Positions 5,057 through 5,402 of a stretch of 5,402 bases of DNA are shown here, in pieces. The stretch's first letter is position 1. Every line of letters begins with the position of its first letter. The stretch is from Microscillaceae bacterium (GTDB lineage Bacteria > Bacteroidota > Bacteroidia > Cytophagales > Microscillaceae): contig DMXI01000175.1 in assembly GCA_003483885.1 (NCBI GenBank), forward strand, positions 1 through 5,402, read 5' to 3'. The notes under the pieces are model-generated. The model was not told the DNA's origin, made no database searches, and saw nothing but the letters and a program-made list of their open reading frames with translations. Position numbers and translations under genes: made by a program.

Positions 5057-5086
5057 TTTAAAAATATCCACAATCCCTTAGATTTG
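5057..5086 (+). promoter_or_regulatory. Bacteroidota-type promoter candidate ahead of the 5166 frame
   Basis: TAGATTTG (5079-5086) is a perfect TAnnTTTG element. TTT (5057-5059) stands in for the upstream TTG at a 19-nt spacing. Transcription would start near 5093, giving a leader of about 70 nt to the ATG at 5166, with the GCTGCAATGCAG palindrome (5109-5121 region) within it. Confidence 0.5.
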
Positions 5087-5165
5087 GAATAAAAGAGATA
5101 ATGGGAGTAGCTGCAATGCAGTTGCTCGCCTGTGATACACAAGCTGAAAACTCGTATAGTCCTAA

Positions 5166-5318
5166 ATGAACAAAATTTTTAATCTTATTAAGAATAAAAC
5201 CATCGTCTCAAATGGTTTGATAAAGAAAGGGCTATTTTTATTGATAACTGCCTTTTTAGCAAATCACTTAATAGAAATTGACAACTTCCCATTAAGTAAA
5301 ACTGCCGATCACAAGTGA
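5166..5318 (+). CDS. 5' end of a putative membrane protein gene, interrupted by the terminal palindrome
   Basis: The frame starts at ATG 5166 and reads 50 residues to TGA 5316. Residues 1-21 are basic and polar (MNKIFNLIKNKTIVS and on), followed by a hydrophobic segment GLFLLITAFLANHLI (22-36) that would span or anchor in the membrane. Residues 29-45 (AFLANHLIEIDNFPLSK) are encoded by the left arm of the 52-bp inverted repeat. The last five residues (TADHK) come from the loop and do not look like protein continuation. Reading the reverse complement from the right arm gives the same 17 residues in the same frame, followed by NYQFPLYSIFVSLVIGSFT, which looks like a second membrane segment. The real gene therefore probably continues with the inverted loop sequence. 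The family is not recognised. A TAnnTTTG promoter candidate lies 80 bp upstream. Confidence 0.45.
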   Translation: MNKIFNLIKNKTIVSNGLIKKGLFLLITAFLANHLIEIDNFPLSKTADHK

Positions 5319-5402
5319 AACGAAAATCGAGTATAAAGGAAACTGATAATTTTTACTTAATGGGAAGTTGTCAATTTCTATTAAGTGATTTGCTAAAAAG
5401 GC
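5250..5402. repeat. Perfect 52-bp inverted repeat with 49-bp loop at the window end
   Basis: Bases 5250-5301 and 5351-5402 are exact reverse complements over all 52 positions, separated by 5302-5350. Pairing stops at once on the inner side (C5302 against T5350). On the outer side it cannot be judged, because the window ends on the last base of the right arm. The arms code for protein in one frame rather than resembling transposon ends. The candidates are a fold-back chimera from amplification or assembly, an inversion switch, or a natural long palindrome. Confidence 0.95.

Larger units (their letters stand above)
4445..5165. other. Gene-free interval: terminator, two repeat copies, promoter candidate
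   Basis: No credible conserved gene lies here. The interval contains the terminator at 4481-4512 and repeat copies 2 and 3. Between the copies is an 85-bp spacer that carries a small tandem motif (CAGGATTCACAGGATTT, 4724-4740). After copy 3 come a stretch related to the 39-bp hairpin repeat (4973-5019) and a candidate promoter at 5057-5086. Two plus-strand frames over 4485-4946 consist of repeat sequence, and a minus-strand frame at 4850-5071 runs into copy 3; all three are rejected as genes. Confidence 0.65.

Noticed and set aside
4850..5071. Minus-strand frame of 73 codons
   Set aside because: Its C-terminal third is antisense to repeat copy 3, and the rest has no recognisable protein feature or promoter.
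4511..5074. DnaA-box-like TTATCCACG (4511-4519) and ATATCCACA (5064-5072)
   Set aside because: There are only two isolated one-mismatch matches, with no cluster, AT-rich unwinding region or replication gene, so an origin is not supported.
5250..5402. Terminal inverted repeats of an insertion sequence
   Set aside because: The 49-bp interior has no room for a transposase, and the arms read as in-frame protein continuous with the upstream frame.

Overview
The window reads like the chromosome of a Bacteroidota bacterium, most plausibly a marine Cytophagales-type organism. Three things point there. Candidate promoters fit the Bacteroidota pattern (TTG or similar, about 19-20 nt, then TAnnTTTG). 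Start codons follow A-rich leaders with no clear Shine-Dalgarno sequence. The long left-hand protein is a beta-oxidation multifunctional enzyme of a kind common in that phylum. No rRNA, tRNA, CRISPR array or complete insertion sequence is visible. The left-hand gene is cut by the window edge, and the window ends exactly on one arm of a perfect palindrome, so this may be a whole contig of a draft assembly.

Layout. (1) Bases 1-2111 (+) hold a FadB/FadJ-type enoyl-CoA hydratase/3-hydroxyacyl-CoA dehydrogenase lacking only its N-terminus, closed by an intrinsic terminator at 2159-2190. (2) Bases 2271-2533 hold the first copy of a ~155-bp repeat with 9-bp terminal inverted repeats, then a run of hairpins. 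(3) Bases 2564-3659 are an AT-rich minus-strand block: a cytoplasmic-looking trypsin-like serine peptidase (2922-3659) followed by a 75-aa basic protein (2564-2791). Each gene is followed by a copy of the same ~39-bp hairpin repeat. (4) Bases 3818-4444 (+) hold two small genes of unknown function (71 and 94 aa), separated by an interrupted hairpin and closed by a terminator at 4481-4512. (5) Bases 4521-4915 hold two more copies of the 155-bp repeat, one base different from each other and spaced exactly 240 bp apart. (6) From 5166 a short reading frame begins a membrane protein, and it runs into a perfect 52-bp inverted repeat (5250-5301 / 5351-5402).

The beta-oxidation gene is ordinary core metabolism and works independently of the rest. 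The remainder looks like accessory sequence in which repeats have accumulated between small genes. Nothing in the sequence shows that the peptidase and the small proteins act together. The two best leads are the compact 155-bp repeat family, which has no coding capacity of its own, and the terminal palindrome. The palindrome's loop reads as membrane protein only in reverse complement, so it is either an inversion switch or, more likely, a fold-back artefact.
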